Shown here: positions 26,168 to 33,588 of the stretch, one piece after another | Position numbering within the stretch: position 1 is the first letter of the stretch | Layout: each line of letters opens with the position of its first letter | Source: an uncultured Acetatifactor sp. | GTDB taxonomy: Bacteria; Bacillota; Clostridia; Lachnospirales; Lachnospiraceae | Direction of reading: 5' to 3' | DNA: 33,588 nt | Assembly: GCA_910587755.1 (NCBI GenBank) | Contig: CAJUNZ010000024.1 | Span: 1 to 33,588 of the forward strand | Notes under the pieces: model-generated | What the model was told of the DNA's origin: nothing | The model's input: only the letters and a program-made list of their open reading frames with translations | The model's database searches: none | Made by a program: the position numbers and the translations under genes

Positions 26168-27253
26168 CGCGCCCATCTTAGGCTCCCTGGCCGCCAGTTC
26201 CAGATCCTTCCGGAAGCTGTCCGTTCCGTTCCGACTGTCAAAACGCTCCGCGATTTTCCGGACCTGCTCACCGATCCACTGCTCCAGTTCCCGGGTGGAA
26301 TAGATCCCATCCCCACGGCGGCAGGACAACTGCTCCGGCAGCTCCAGTTTTATGCTCTCTTCCTGCATGGCGTACCGGCGCAGCACCGTCCACGCCCCTT
26401 TGTAGAAATCATACACCATTTTCTGATTCCACATTCCGCCCACCCAGGGGAATGTCTCCCTCATCAGCTGAACACCTTCCTCCAGGTCAGAGTAGGCATA
26501 ACACCGCAGCACCGCCCCCACATAGGACAGATCTCCCCGGTCCCTGTGCCCGATGCGCTTCAGCTCCCTGGCATAGGGGATGGCTTCCTTCAGATTCCCC
26601 CTGTTCATATAATACTCCAGATATGCCAGGAGCATCAGGTGGGGCGTGTCAGAGCAGAAACGGATATGGCGCTGCTTGATGGGCTTTGCATGCACCGCAG
26701 CAGTCACCTCATCCCCCATGGCAAGATACATCTTTACGGCATAGCAGCGCTCACAGGCACGGCAGTCCGACAAACCGTCCCTGCCCGTCTTCCAGAACTT
26801 CTGAAAATACTCAAACGCCTTCTGCTTATCCAGATACAGCATGTATTGACACATCTGCCACCAGTAAACCCTGTGTCCCACATTAAAACGCTTCACCAGA
26901 CCCAGAAATTCTGTCATCATGGCCTCCCACTGGGCAGTGGGGATCTGGGGCAGAGAAACCACCGGATCCACCGCCATCTGCATGATCATGAGATACATTT
27001 CCCTGCCGTCGGGCCCCAGAACATCCGGGTGCTCTTCAAATATTTTGCTGAACTCCACCGCCACAGGCATGGCTTTGGGCGGATCGTCATGAAATGTGGC
27101 CTCACAGGCATAATCATACCGGAAAAGCATGCGGTAAAAATGCGCCTCCGCCTGGTCCGCCTGCCCTATGGCCTCTTCTATGGCCTCCAGAGTTCCCGGT
27201 CCCCTGAGGCCCTCTAATCTACGCTGAATTCTGTCCCAATCAAATTTTTTCAC
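26162..27253 (-). CDS. TPR-like helical-repeat protein paired with HSP90
   Basis: A 363-residue, wholly helical-looking soluble protein with Leu/Tyr/Ala spacing like tetratricopeptide repeats (for example the GNLKEAIPYARELK and SDLEEGVQLMRETF helices). A CRACERC cluster near residue 185 could bind a metal or form disulfides. I do not recognise a named family. The start is a GTG at 27253 behind GGAGGG. It starts 31 bases after the HSP90-like gene stop, so the two should be translated from one message. In eukaryotes TPR co-chaperones bind HSP90, so a chaperone/co-chaperone pair is a reasonable inference. Confidence 0.75.
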   Translation of the reverse strand: MKKFDWDRIQRRLEGLRGPGTLEAIEEAIGQADQAEAHFYRMLFRYDYACEATFHDDPPKAMPVAVEFSKIFEEHPDVLGPDGREMYLMIMQMAVDPVVSLPQIPTAQWEAMMTEFLGLVKRFNVGHRVYWWQMCQYMLYLDKQKAFEYFQKFWKTGRDGLSDCRACERCYAVKMYLAMGDEVTAAVHAKPIKQRHIRFCSDTPHLMLLAYLEYYMNRGNLKEAIPYARELKRIGHRDRGDLSYVGAVLRCYAYSDLEEGVQLMRETFPWVGGMWNQKMVYDFYKGAWTVLRRYAMQEESIKLELPEQLSCRRGDGIYSTRELEQWIGEQVRKIAERFDSRNGTDSFRKDLELAAREPKMGAF

Positions 27254-27284
27254 AGATATCCCTCCGATCCATCGCCTGAAAATC

Positions 27285-29207
27285 TCAAGCTTCCTTCGTC
27301 TCCACCAGATACAGCAGTTCCTCTCCCAGAATCTTCAGCTCCCTGTGGTGCAGGGAATGACCGCCGGAAGCCAGGGCCTGCACATACAGGATTCTGGCCA
27401 CACTCTCCAGCGTTTCCTCCCTCCGAATATGGCGCAGCCGCTGAATCAGAGGATTGTAATAATTTAAAAAAAGTGTTGCCAGAGCCTTTTCCTCCGTGCC
27501 GGACAGAAGCGAGGCCAGAGCCTGGGAAAAAATGCCGGTGGTATTCTCCCTCACGTCCTGCACCTTCCGCATAAACCGCACATCATCGCTCATAAAATAA
27601 AGCGCCGGAAGATCCTGTGGATGGAAGGAGCGAATCTCTGCCCGGCAGTCAAATTCCTCCAGACTCCTGTTGAACGCATCTATAAGCCTGCGGGCCTCCT
27701 GCCTCTCCTTACAGGGAATCTCCTGAAGCACATCCTCCATGTCCTCCTCATGCATGGGCATAAGGGACAGCCCGAACATCTCTGCAAGCTTTGGAATCAA
27801 CTCATCGTCATAGGTATAACCGGTGCACACCAGAAGCCTGCCTTGGGCGTTGAACACGGATTTAAGCTGCTGAAAACGGGACAGTTCACTCACATACAAC
27901 GCCTCATCCACACGCTTCAGCGCCGCCCCTGTCATATCTCCCTCTGATGTCACAAAGGGCAGATAATCTATAAACAGACGGAAAATCTCATCGTCCCATA
28001 CTGACATGGACTTTATGGCATGATAGTGGACTGAGACAATCTCCTGCAGAATCCCAGGTTTCTCCTGGGCAAGCAGTTTAAAATGGTCCTTGACCGCAGC
28101 AGAGAACTCTTCCCTGGCAAGCGCAAGCTCCGAGTCCTCATAAAAACTTTCCCTGGAAGCCGTGGGGCGCAGTCCTGTGGTATTCAGAAAACAGCGGAGA
28201 AAAAAGGCCCACTCCGGCAGCAGCGGCGTGCCCTGATCCGTGAGCAGCATATGCTTTAAGTAAATGCGGTGCCCGCTTTTCACAACAGAATCCGTCTCAT
28301 AGGGCAGCACATAGGCGGTCCCTGACAGATGGGGCGTATTGATGGGAATCGCCTCCAGAAAACTCTCCTCAAACATCCATGCTCCAAACTCCAGAAGCCT
28401 GCTGCGGCCCAGAAAAGTGAAGTCTTCCGGAACCTGGTTCACAGGCTCCTCCCTGTCATTCAGATAAACCGAAACCGGAAGCATAAGCCCATAATACTGC
28501 ACCAGCCTCACCACAGTCTCCGCCTGAAAATACTCCTCACATCCCGGTTTACACTCCAGAAACACGGAGGTTCCCGCCAGAACTTCTCCTGTGCTCTCCC
28601 CGGTAAGTTCCTCTCCGGATATAGTCCAGGAGATCACACCGGACCCCCGGGCTGTTCTCTCCTCCACGGGCACCTTCCCGGCGGCACTGCCGCCCTTTTC
28701 CGTTCCGGACAAATCTGTTTCTGCCTTCTCCCCCTCCTGGGGCATCCCTTCCAGTTCTCTCAGAGTGTAGGTGCCGTCAGGCCTGCCTGTCCACTCATAA
28801 GCACAGGGAGACTCTGTGGATCTGGTGTGAATCACAATGGAATCCGACACCATAAAACAGGACAGAAGCCCAATGCCAAATCGTCCGATATAGTCCCCTG
28901 ACATCTCCCCTGACAGAAGATCATGCTTGGAGGACTGGCCGATAACCGACAGAAAGCGATTGATCTCTTCCCGGGTCAGCCCAGCCCCGTTGTCCGTAAA
29001 AACCATCTTTTTCCCGGGGACAAGCCGGATATGAATGCAGCCTCCCTTCCATCCAGGACACTTCTGCCTGCGCAGGGTAATGGCGTCCACACCGTTCTGC
29101 AGCAGTTCCCGCAGAAACACATCCGCGGAAGTGTAGAGATGATTGGACAGGATGTCAAGCATCCCTCCCAGATTTACCTGAAAATGATACAGTTCTTCCT
29201 CCGCCAT
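27285..29207 (-). CDS. Divergent HSP90-family ATPase (HtpG paralogue)
   Basis: A 640-residue protein with the GHKL ATPase domain of HSP90: ELLQNGVDA (Glu34, Asn38, Asp41), TDNGAGL (Asp72), and the GRFGIG box (108-113). The middle-domain catalytic Arg appears as TASRESF (Arg352). The overall length is close to HtpG, but identity looks low and an extra low-complexity, Gly/Glu-rich stretch of about 50 residues (around 152-210) splits the first domain. HSP90 proteins fold or remodel client proteins using ATP. ATG 29207 follows AAGGAG. It lies 51 bases downstream of the ATPase pseudogene and upstream of the helical-repeat gene. A standard HtpG role is less likely than a paralogue with dedicated clients. 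Confidence 0.92.
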   Translation of the reverse strand: MAEEELYHFQVNLGGMLDILSNHLYTSADVFLRELLQNGVDAITLRRQKCPGWKGGCIHIRLVPGKKMVFTDNGAGLTREEINRFLSVIGQSSKHDLLSGEMSGDYIGRFGIGLLSCFMVSDSIVIHTRSTESPCAYEWTGRPDGTYTLRELEGMPQEGEKAETDLSGTEKGGSAAGKVPVEERTARGSGVISWTISGEELTGESTGEVLAGTSVFLECKPGCEEYFQAETVVRLVQYYGLMLPVSVYLNDREEPVNQVPEDFTFLGRSRLLEFGAWMFEESFLEAIPINTPHLSGTAYVLPYETDSVVKSGHRIYLKHMLLTDQGTPLLPEWAFFLRCFLNTTGLRPTASRESFYEDSELALAREEFSAAVKDHFKLLAQEKPGILQEIVSVHYHAIKSMSVWDDEIFRLFIDYLPFVTSEGDMTGAALKRVDEALYVSELSRFQQLKSVFNAQGRLLVCTGYTYDDELIPKLAEMFGLSLMPMHEEDMEDVLQEIPCKERQEARRLIDAFNRSLEEFDCRAEIRSFHPQDLPALYFMSDDVRFMRKVQDVRENTTGIFSQALASLLSGTEEKALATLFLNYYNPLIQRLRHIRREETLESVARILYVQALASGGHSLHHRELKILGEELLYLVETKEA

Positions 29208-29258
29208 ACAGTACTCTTCTCCTTTTTATTTTTTCCTTTCCGGTATTTTCCACTTCTC

Positions 29259-30085
29259 CTAGAGGTATGATGGCAAGTAATATCTTGCCGTATCCGCATT
29301 TCTGTTCTGCGTCAGCCCATCTATGTCGGCAATATATTTTTCCGCCTGCTCAAAATCTCTCTGCTCAATGGAATCATACATCCTGCCGACTTTCCTCTTA
29401 ATATCACCATTCACAGAATCTGTCCTGAGCGCTTCCTCCAGAATAGAATTGGAGTCCAGGCCAAAGTAGTTCTGAAGCCCCCCACAGACAATCTCATCTG
29501 CTTTCTTCTGCAGAGAAAACACCTGATAATCGGAATTGATCTCTCCCAGTACCTGGGGCGAATGGGTGCTGATAATAAACTGTATTCCAGGAAATGTTTT
29601 CTTTAAAATCCCTGCCACCTTCCGCTGCCATAAGGTGTGCATATGCAGTTCAACCTCATCAATCAGCACAACCCCCTCCCCCTCCAGAGGATTTTCCAGA
29701 CCGGGATTGGCTACTGCCAGCCGCCTGGCCAGATCTCCAAACAGAGCAAGAGTACATTTTTCACCGTCGGACAGCTGCAGGATATCCAATACCTCTTTTC
29801 CTTTATATACCTTCATGGAATAGGGTCTGACCGTAATATGCACATTCCTGTACCCATCCAGCATGGCCTGTTTCACAGACCTCAGCGGGATATCCTCATA
29901 GGCTGGATTCTGTTTCTGCTCCTGTGTCTCATAGAGCTCCTGCTCCAGAAACCATTCAAACAGCCTGGAAAATGCAATCTGATTCTCAATCGCCTTCTCA
30001 AAAGCACCGCACTTTTTCCCTGAAAATCCAGCTCCAGATTGTGAATCCCTCTAAAATCTTTTAAGCACAGCCTCTCTAGTTTCAT
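29259..30085 (-). pseudogene. AAA family (RecF/OLD-like) ATPase with internal deletion removing Walker A
   Basis: A good start (ATG 30085 behind GGAGG) gives MKLERLCLKDFRGIHNLEL and then GKSAVLL, the usual strand preceding the P-loop. The P-loop itself is absent. In a different frame, beginning at about 29999, the protein resumes with EKAIENQ and runs on to LSDGEK, LIDEVELHMH (Walker B) and STHSPQ, which are the C-terminal motifs of AAA_21-type ATPases. The junction falls in a run of four T/A bases at 30000-30003. The missing part and frame change mean no functional ATPase. Intact relatives are often paired with nucleases or other effectors in defence loci. Confidence 0.82.
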
Positions 30086-30203
30086 TCCATTCCTCCAGAC
30101 GGTTTTCTCCGTTTTACACGCTCTTAGCATCTCAAGAGAGTATGCCAGGCAGTTATATTCAGTATTGCCCTTTTTGGCCCTTTCCCGCTGTCAAAATCAT
30201 CCT

Positions 30204-30677
30204 TTATACAATGTCAGCAAACCTGCATCCTGCCGTCTCCGCCAGATCCTTTGGGGACAGTTCCACCTGATATCCCACCTTCCCGGCACTGACAAAAATC
30301 TCCCCATATTCTCCCGCCGTCTCATGGATAAATGTGGGAAACTGCTTCTTCATCCCAATGGGAGAGCAGCCTCCGTGCACATAGCCCGTCAGCGGCAGCA
30401 GTTCCTTCTGCTTTATCATGCTGACCGCCTTTTCCCCCGCCGCCACAGCCGCTTTCTTTAAGTCAAGCTCCTCCTCCACAGGAACCACGAAAACATAGTG
30501 CTGTCCGGATTTTCCCTGGGTCACAAGGGTCTTAAACACCCTGCATGCCTCCTCCCCAAGCAGCGCTGCAATCTCCTGGCCGCTCAGAGCAGGATCCGGC
30601 GCATAGACATGGCTCACATAGGGTATCTTCTTCCCGTCCAGAACCCGCATCACATTGGTCTTATCACTGTTTTTCAT
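30204..30677 (-). CDS. ybaK: Cys-tRNA(Pro)/Cys-tRNA(Cys) deacylase
   Basis: This 157-residue protein has the YbaK/EbsC fold: a catalytic Lys in the VFKTLV strand (Lys49), a central VVPVEEELDLKKAA region and the GYVHGGCSPIG loop. It hydrolyses wrongly formed Cys-tRNA(Pro) in trans. ATG 30677 forms an ATGA overlap with the stop of the upstream gene, so it is translated by coupling. Confidence 0.95.
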   Translation of the reverse strand: MKNSDKTNVMRVLDGKKIPYVSHVYAPDPALSGQEIAALLGEEACRVFKTLVTQGKSGQHYVFVVPVEEELDLKKAAVAAGEKAVSMIKQKELLPLTGYVHGGCSPIGMKKQFPTFIHETAGEYGEIFVSAGKVGYQVELSPKDLAETAGCRFADIV

Positions 30678-31132
30678 TCTCTATATCCCGCTAACCTCAC
30701 GGCCTTCAGCTGGCTTATACCGTGAATATAGTACATGCACACAGCATTTACTTCCGCCTGCATATCTATGTACAGATTCATTCCATGCCGCTCCGCCACA
30801 TCAACTGCCACCTCAAAAGGCATGGCGCCCATTTCAAAATCTCTGTCTTTCATACCCTGTCGGAGATTCAACATCAGAAGATGCTTCTTACAGTCCTCCT
30901 TGTTGGTAAAAACAAAAAGATAATTCTGCTCACACAGAATACCATTCACCGCCTTCAGCCTGGAGTCCCGCTTCAGCGGCACGGCAGAGATCACATAGTG
31001 CGAAAGCAAAATATCTTTTATGACTGTCCAGTCCGCTTCACTCCTGTGGCTCTTTCCCAGTTTCAACTTGATCAGCGACACATCCTTTTCTGAGATCAGC
31101 TTTAATTTCCCTTCTTCAAATTCCTGCCCCAT
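30674..31132 (-). CDS. Small soluble protein, possibly SseB-like
   Basis: A 152-residue protein with no membrane segment or signal. The stretch NYLFVFTNKEDCKKHL followed by a helix resembles the SseB N-terminal domain found in some Gram-positive proteins, but the match is weak. ATG 31132 is preceded by GGGAGGAAG. It is the gene before ybaK and after the 94-residue protein in the same direction. No function can be assigned. Confidence 0.7.
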   Translation of the reverse strand: MGQEFEEGKLKLISEKDVSLIKLKLGKSHRSEADWTVIKDILLSHYVISAVPLKRDSRLKAVNGILCEQNYLFVFTNKEDCKKHLLMLNLRQGMKDRDFEMGAMPFEVAVDVAERHGMNLYIDMQAEVNAVCMYYIHGISQLKAVRLAGYRE

Positions 31133-31176
31133 CCTTCTTCCTCCCTGGTCATATTTTCCGGAGTAATACCTTTCCT

Positions 31177-31461
31177 TTATCTGCCGAAACCCATTTCATT
31201 GTACCTGGCCCCGGCTGTCTCAGTTCCCTTTTTCTCTCTCCATGCATCTATTTCACTGCATATGGCAAGCATCTCGTCCACCACCACTTCCACCCGTCCC
31301 GGCCTCTCATTTTCCAGATACAGTGTCATACGTCTAATGGCCTTTGGACTGCCGAGATTCTTTGCCATTGCTTCCCCCAGTTCTCCAGGAAAACCAAGAC
31401 TTTTCACAGCATCTGTCAGTCTGTCCCTGGCCTCGGCCCATTCTTTTTGCTTTGACGCCAT
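31177..31461 (-). CDS. Small protein of unknown function
   Basis: A 94-residue, mostly helical, soluble protein with the motifs LGFPGELGEAMAKNLGSPKA and a C-terminal end rich in Glu and Arg. I do not recognise the family, although the sequence looks like the conserved small proteins of Lachnospiraceae rather than random reading. ATG 31461 is preceded by AAAGGGG. It is the first of three minus-strand genes ending with ybaK. Confidence 0.65.
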   Translation of the reverse strand: MASKQKEWAEARDRLTDAVKSLGFPGELGEAMAKNLGSPKAIRRMTLYLENERPGRVEVVVDEMLAICSEIDAWREKKGTETAGARYNEMGFGR

Positions 31462-31512
31462 CCCCGGCCCCTTTCTGTTTTAAGATTTTTTCCAAAATTT
31501 CTCCATAATGGA

Positions 31513-31521
31513 AGTATAGCA
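31513..31521 (-). promoter_or_regulatory. Possible extended -10 promoter for the small-gene/ybaK operon
   Basis: On the minus strand, TGCTATACT (TGn then TATACT) lies about 55 bases upstream of the start at 31461. No good -35 box is visible. The rest of the 125-base gap to HsdR has no other feature that I can support. Confidence 0.4.
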
Positions 31522-31587
31522 CAATTCTCCGCTTTTGAATGCATCAGGTTTACATCATATGCAGGAATCGTCTGTATGAACCTTGAA

Positions 31588-33588
31588 TTATGGGTTCTTT
31601 TTTCCGTAAGGTGTTTGCTCCGCTGCTACCATCTGCATTTCCTGTTGTGGCTCAAAGTTATAAACGAACGACTTATGTTCTTGCGGTGATGCTTCATAGG
31701 GTTTTCCCTCCTTGTTGTAGGTGAGATTAAATACAAGGTCAGACAGCCATTCCTTGAATGATGGATTATCTTGGAACTGCTTGAACAACTCCATATTGTC
31801 TGCCATGATAGCAAAGATGACCTGCTGCAAGGCACGCTCACTTTCAAGACGTGCGCTTTGCTCATCAGAGTTCTTCATTGCGTTCTGATACTTTTCGTCC
31901 TTAGAAACCATAGCGGGAATTTCAAGGATTTGCCTGTGCACATTATCCGCGTCGTTCCAGTTGATATTGCCAAACATATCGTTAAAATCAGACAGAATAG
32001 CAGAAAGCACATCCATCTCTGGCTCAATAATATGACCGATCTTGCCAGCGGGAACGGGTGCGACCTCTGAATCGGAATCCTCCAACTTGATAGACATGGA
32101 TTCTCGCGCCTCATTGCGATAACTTTCCAAATCAATTGCCTCAAGAATACCCTGCGACAGATCGTCCTCACGAGGAGACGGAAGTTTCGGTATCAGCAGA
32201 TTGATAAAAATGGACAATCGCTCCCAATCTGCGCTGCCATAAGGAAGTATCGCACCAAGAAAACCGTAGGTGCGCACAAACGCTTTTGCGGCACTCTTAA
32301 ACTTGATTTGGTCATCTGTTTCAAGTTGCTTATAAATGGCTGTGCAGGCATCTAATGTAGGATCAAGTTTGTCACGGTCTGCGCCATCCAGATATAAGTT
32401 AACCAGTCGCTCTACATCCTCGTCAGAATATACCTGATATCCCTCCATCGTTGCTACAAGATCATACAGCTTATTTGGGTCTGTCTCGCCAGACAGAATC
32501 GTAGTACGATAATAGCGGGAGAATGACTTCTCGATGATTTCCGGCGCATTGGCAAAATCCAAAACAAATGTATCGTGCTTTTGAGGATGGCAGCGGTTCA
32601 GCCTTGAAAGCGTCTGTACCGCTTTGATATCGTAGAGCATCTTATCTACATACATTGTATGGAGCAGGGGTTCGTCAAAGCCGGTCTGGAACATATCCGC
32701 CACAATAAGAATGCGGTACGAGTCTGACTTAAAAGTCTTTGGAATCTTCGCATCCGAAAATCCATTCAAGCCTGCTGATGTCAGCGGCCACTCTTGACCA
32801 TTGTACTTGCACTCGCCGGAGAAAGCGATAATAGTTTTATAAGGGCTGCGTCGATCCGCGAGGCTTTTGTTGATCGCATAGTAGTATTCGATACATCGCG
32901 GAATACTGGCAGTCACGACCATAGCACGAGCCTGTCCGCCAATTTTACCCCTGGCAATGACTTGCTCATGAAAATGATCAACCATCATAGCGGCTTTTTT
33001 CGCAATAGTATAGCTATCACTCTCCACAAAATTGCGGAGCTTTTTCTGCGCACGCTTTTTATCGAACATTGGATCATCCGCAACCGTTTTCATTAGCCTA
33101 TAAAAACTGTCAATAGGCGTGTAGTTCTGCAATACATCCAGAATAAATCCCTCCTGGATGGCCTGCTTCATTGTGTAGACATGGAATGGTCTGTATTTGA
33201 TCTCATCGCCATCCTGATAGGGAACGCCAAAGGTCTCAAGGGTCTTGTTCTTCGGTGTAGCCGTAAATGCAAAATAGCTGGCATTGTTCAACAGTTTGCG
33301 CCCTTCCATCATGGCGTTAATCTTGTCCTCGTTATCCATCTCGTCGTCGGAGGCAAGGCCGGACAGCGCAAGATTCATCTGAGCAGAGTTTCGCCCACTC
33401 TGACCGGAATGCGCCTCGTCAATGATAATGGCAAAGCGATTATCTTTGTGGTCGGCTCCAATCTGCGGAACGATGTACGGGAATTTCTCAATTGTAGTAA
33501 CGATGATACGCTTGCCGTCTGTGATAGCTTTCGTAAGATCGCCGGAGTGTTCTGCCCATGCTACGGTATTGCTGACCTGCATAAACTG
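31588..33588 (-). CDS. hsdR: Type I restriction enzyme HsdR subunit, C-terminal part
   Basis: The frame is open to the right window edge, so the N-terminal nuclease domain is missing; about 667 residues are visible. The helicase motifs are present: VTTIEKFP, then IIDEAHSGQSG (motif II), AFTATPKN (motif III), and the C-terminal helicase part with TGFDEPLLHTMYVDKML and LSRLNRCHP (motif VI). The protein would translocate and cut unmodified DNA in a complex with HsdM and HsdS, which are not in this window. GC content is clearly lower than in ybaK and sbcC, consistent with transfer. The stop lies at 31588. Confidence 0.93.
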   Translation of the reverse strand, partial: QFMQVSNTVAWAEHSGDLTKAITDGKRIIVTTIEKFPYIVPQIGADHKDNRFAIIIDEAHSGQSGRNSAQMNLALSGLASDDEMDNEDKINAMMEGRKLLNNASYFAFTATPKNKTLETFGVPYQDGDEIKYRPFHVYTMKQAIQEGFILDVLQNYTPIDSFYRLMKTVADDPMFDKKRAQKKLRNFVESDSYTIAKKAAMMVDHFHEQVIARGKIGGQARAMVVTASIPRCIEYYYAINKSLADRRSPYKTIIAFSGECKYNGQEWPLTSAGLNGFSDAKIPKTFKSDSYRILIVADMFQTGFDEPLLHTMYVDKMLYDIKAVQTLSRLNRCHPQKHDTFVLDFANAPEIIEKSFSRYYRTTILSGETDPNKLYDLVATMEGYQVYSDEDVERLVNLYLDGADRDKLDPTLDACTAIYKQLETDDQIKFKSAAKAFVRTYGFLGAILPYGSADWERLSIFINLLIPKLPSPREDDLSQGILEAIDLESYRNEARESMSIKLEDSDSEVAPVPAGKIGHIIEPEMDVLSAILSDFNDMFGNINWNDADNVHRQILEIPAMVSKDEKYQNAMKNSDEQSARLESERALQQVIFAIMADNMELFKQFQDNPSFKEWLSDLVFNLTYNKEGKPYEASPQEHKSFVYNFEPQQEMQMVAAEQTPYGKKNP

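Noticed and set aside
30121..30138. CTCTT/AAGAG inverted repeat upstream of the ATPase pseudogene
   Set aside because: Only five base pairs and no T tract; expected by chance.
31578..31603. GAACC/GGTTC hairpin followed by six T on the plus strand as a terminator
   Set aside because: There is no plus-strand gene to end, the stem has only five pairs, and it contains the hsdR stop codon in its loop.

Overview
This window looks like a chromosomal segment from a fairly GC-rich member of the Clostridia, most likely Lachnospiraceae. That is inferred from strong AGGAGG-type ribosome binding sites, sigma-A promoters with 17-base spacers, LytTR/GHKL two-component genes, Cache and four-helix chemoreceptors and lipoproteins with LTGC lipoboxes. 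No rRNA, tRNA, CRISPR array or transposase was found. Almost every gene after about 2.6 kb lies on the minus strand.

Layout. 1-2552 (+): the end of a sugar-type solute-binding protein followed by a chemoreceptor. 2604-2641: a perfect bidirectional terminator. 2650-6656 (-): a two-gene heterodimeric ABC exporter with its own promoter. 6908-10132 (-): carB, with its own promoter and terminator and no carA beside it. 10351-12916 (-): an AAA-ATPase/PD-(D/E)XK protein and a BNR-repeat lipoprotein. 13045-17440 (-): sbcD-sbcC, the double-strand-end processing nuclease. 17781-18927 (+): a broken Cache chemoreceptor. 18947-25380 (-): a response regulator, a GHKL kinase, a lipoprotein, three membrane proteins and an ABC ATPase, which together resemble a self-contained signal-controlled transporter. 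25480-30085 (-): a cluster of a decayed AAA ATPase, a divergent HSP90, a helical-repeat (TPR-like) protein and a Fic protein. 30204-31461 (-): ybaK and two small genes. 31588-33588 (-): the C-terminal part of a type I restriction HsdR subunit, cut by the window edge, with lower GC than its neighbours.

The best candidate for a little-described system is the HSP90/repeat-protein/Fic cluster. HSP90 and the repeat protein are 31 bases apart. The Fic protein carries a self-inhibition motif but has Gln where the catalytic His should be. An ATPase that has lost its Walker A region lies immediately upstream, and the cluster is close to a restriction gene. The second candidate is the kinase/regulator/lipoprotein/ABC module. 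Three genes show rearrangement or decay: the Cache receptor (frameshift and lost signalling domain), the AAA ATPase (internal deletion) and the Fic active site. This suggests an accessory region that is still turning over.
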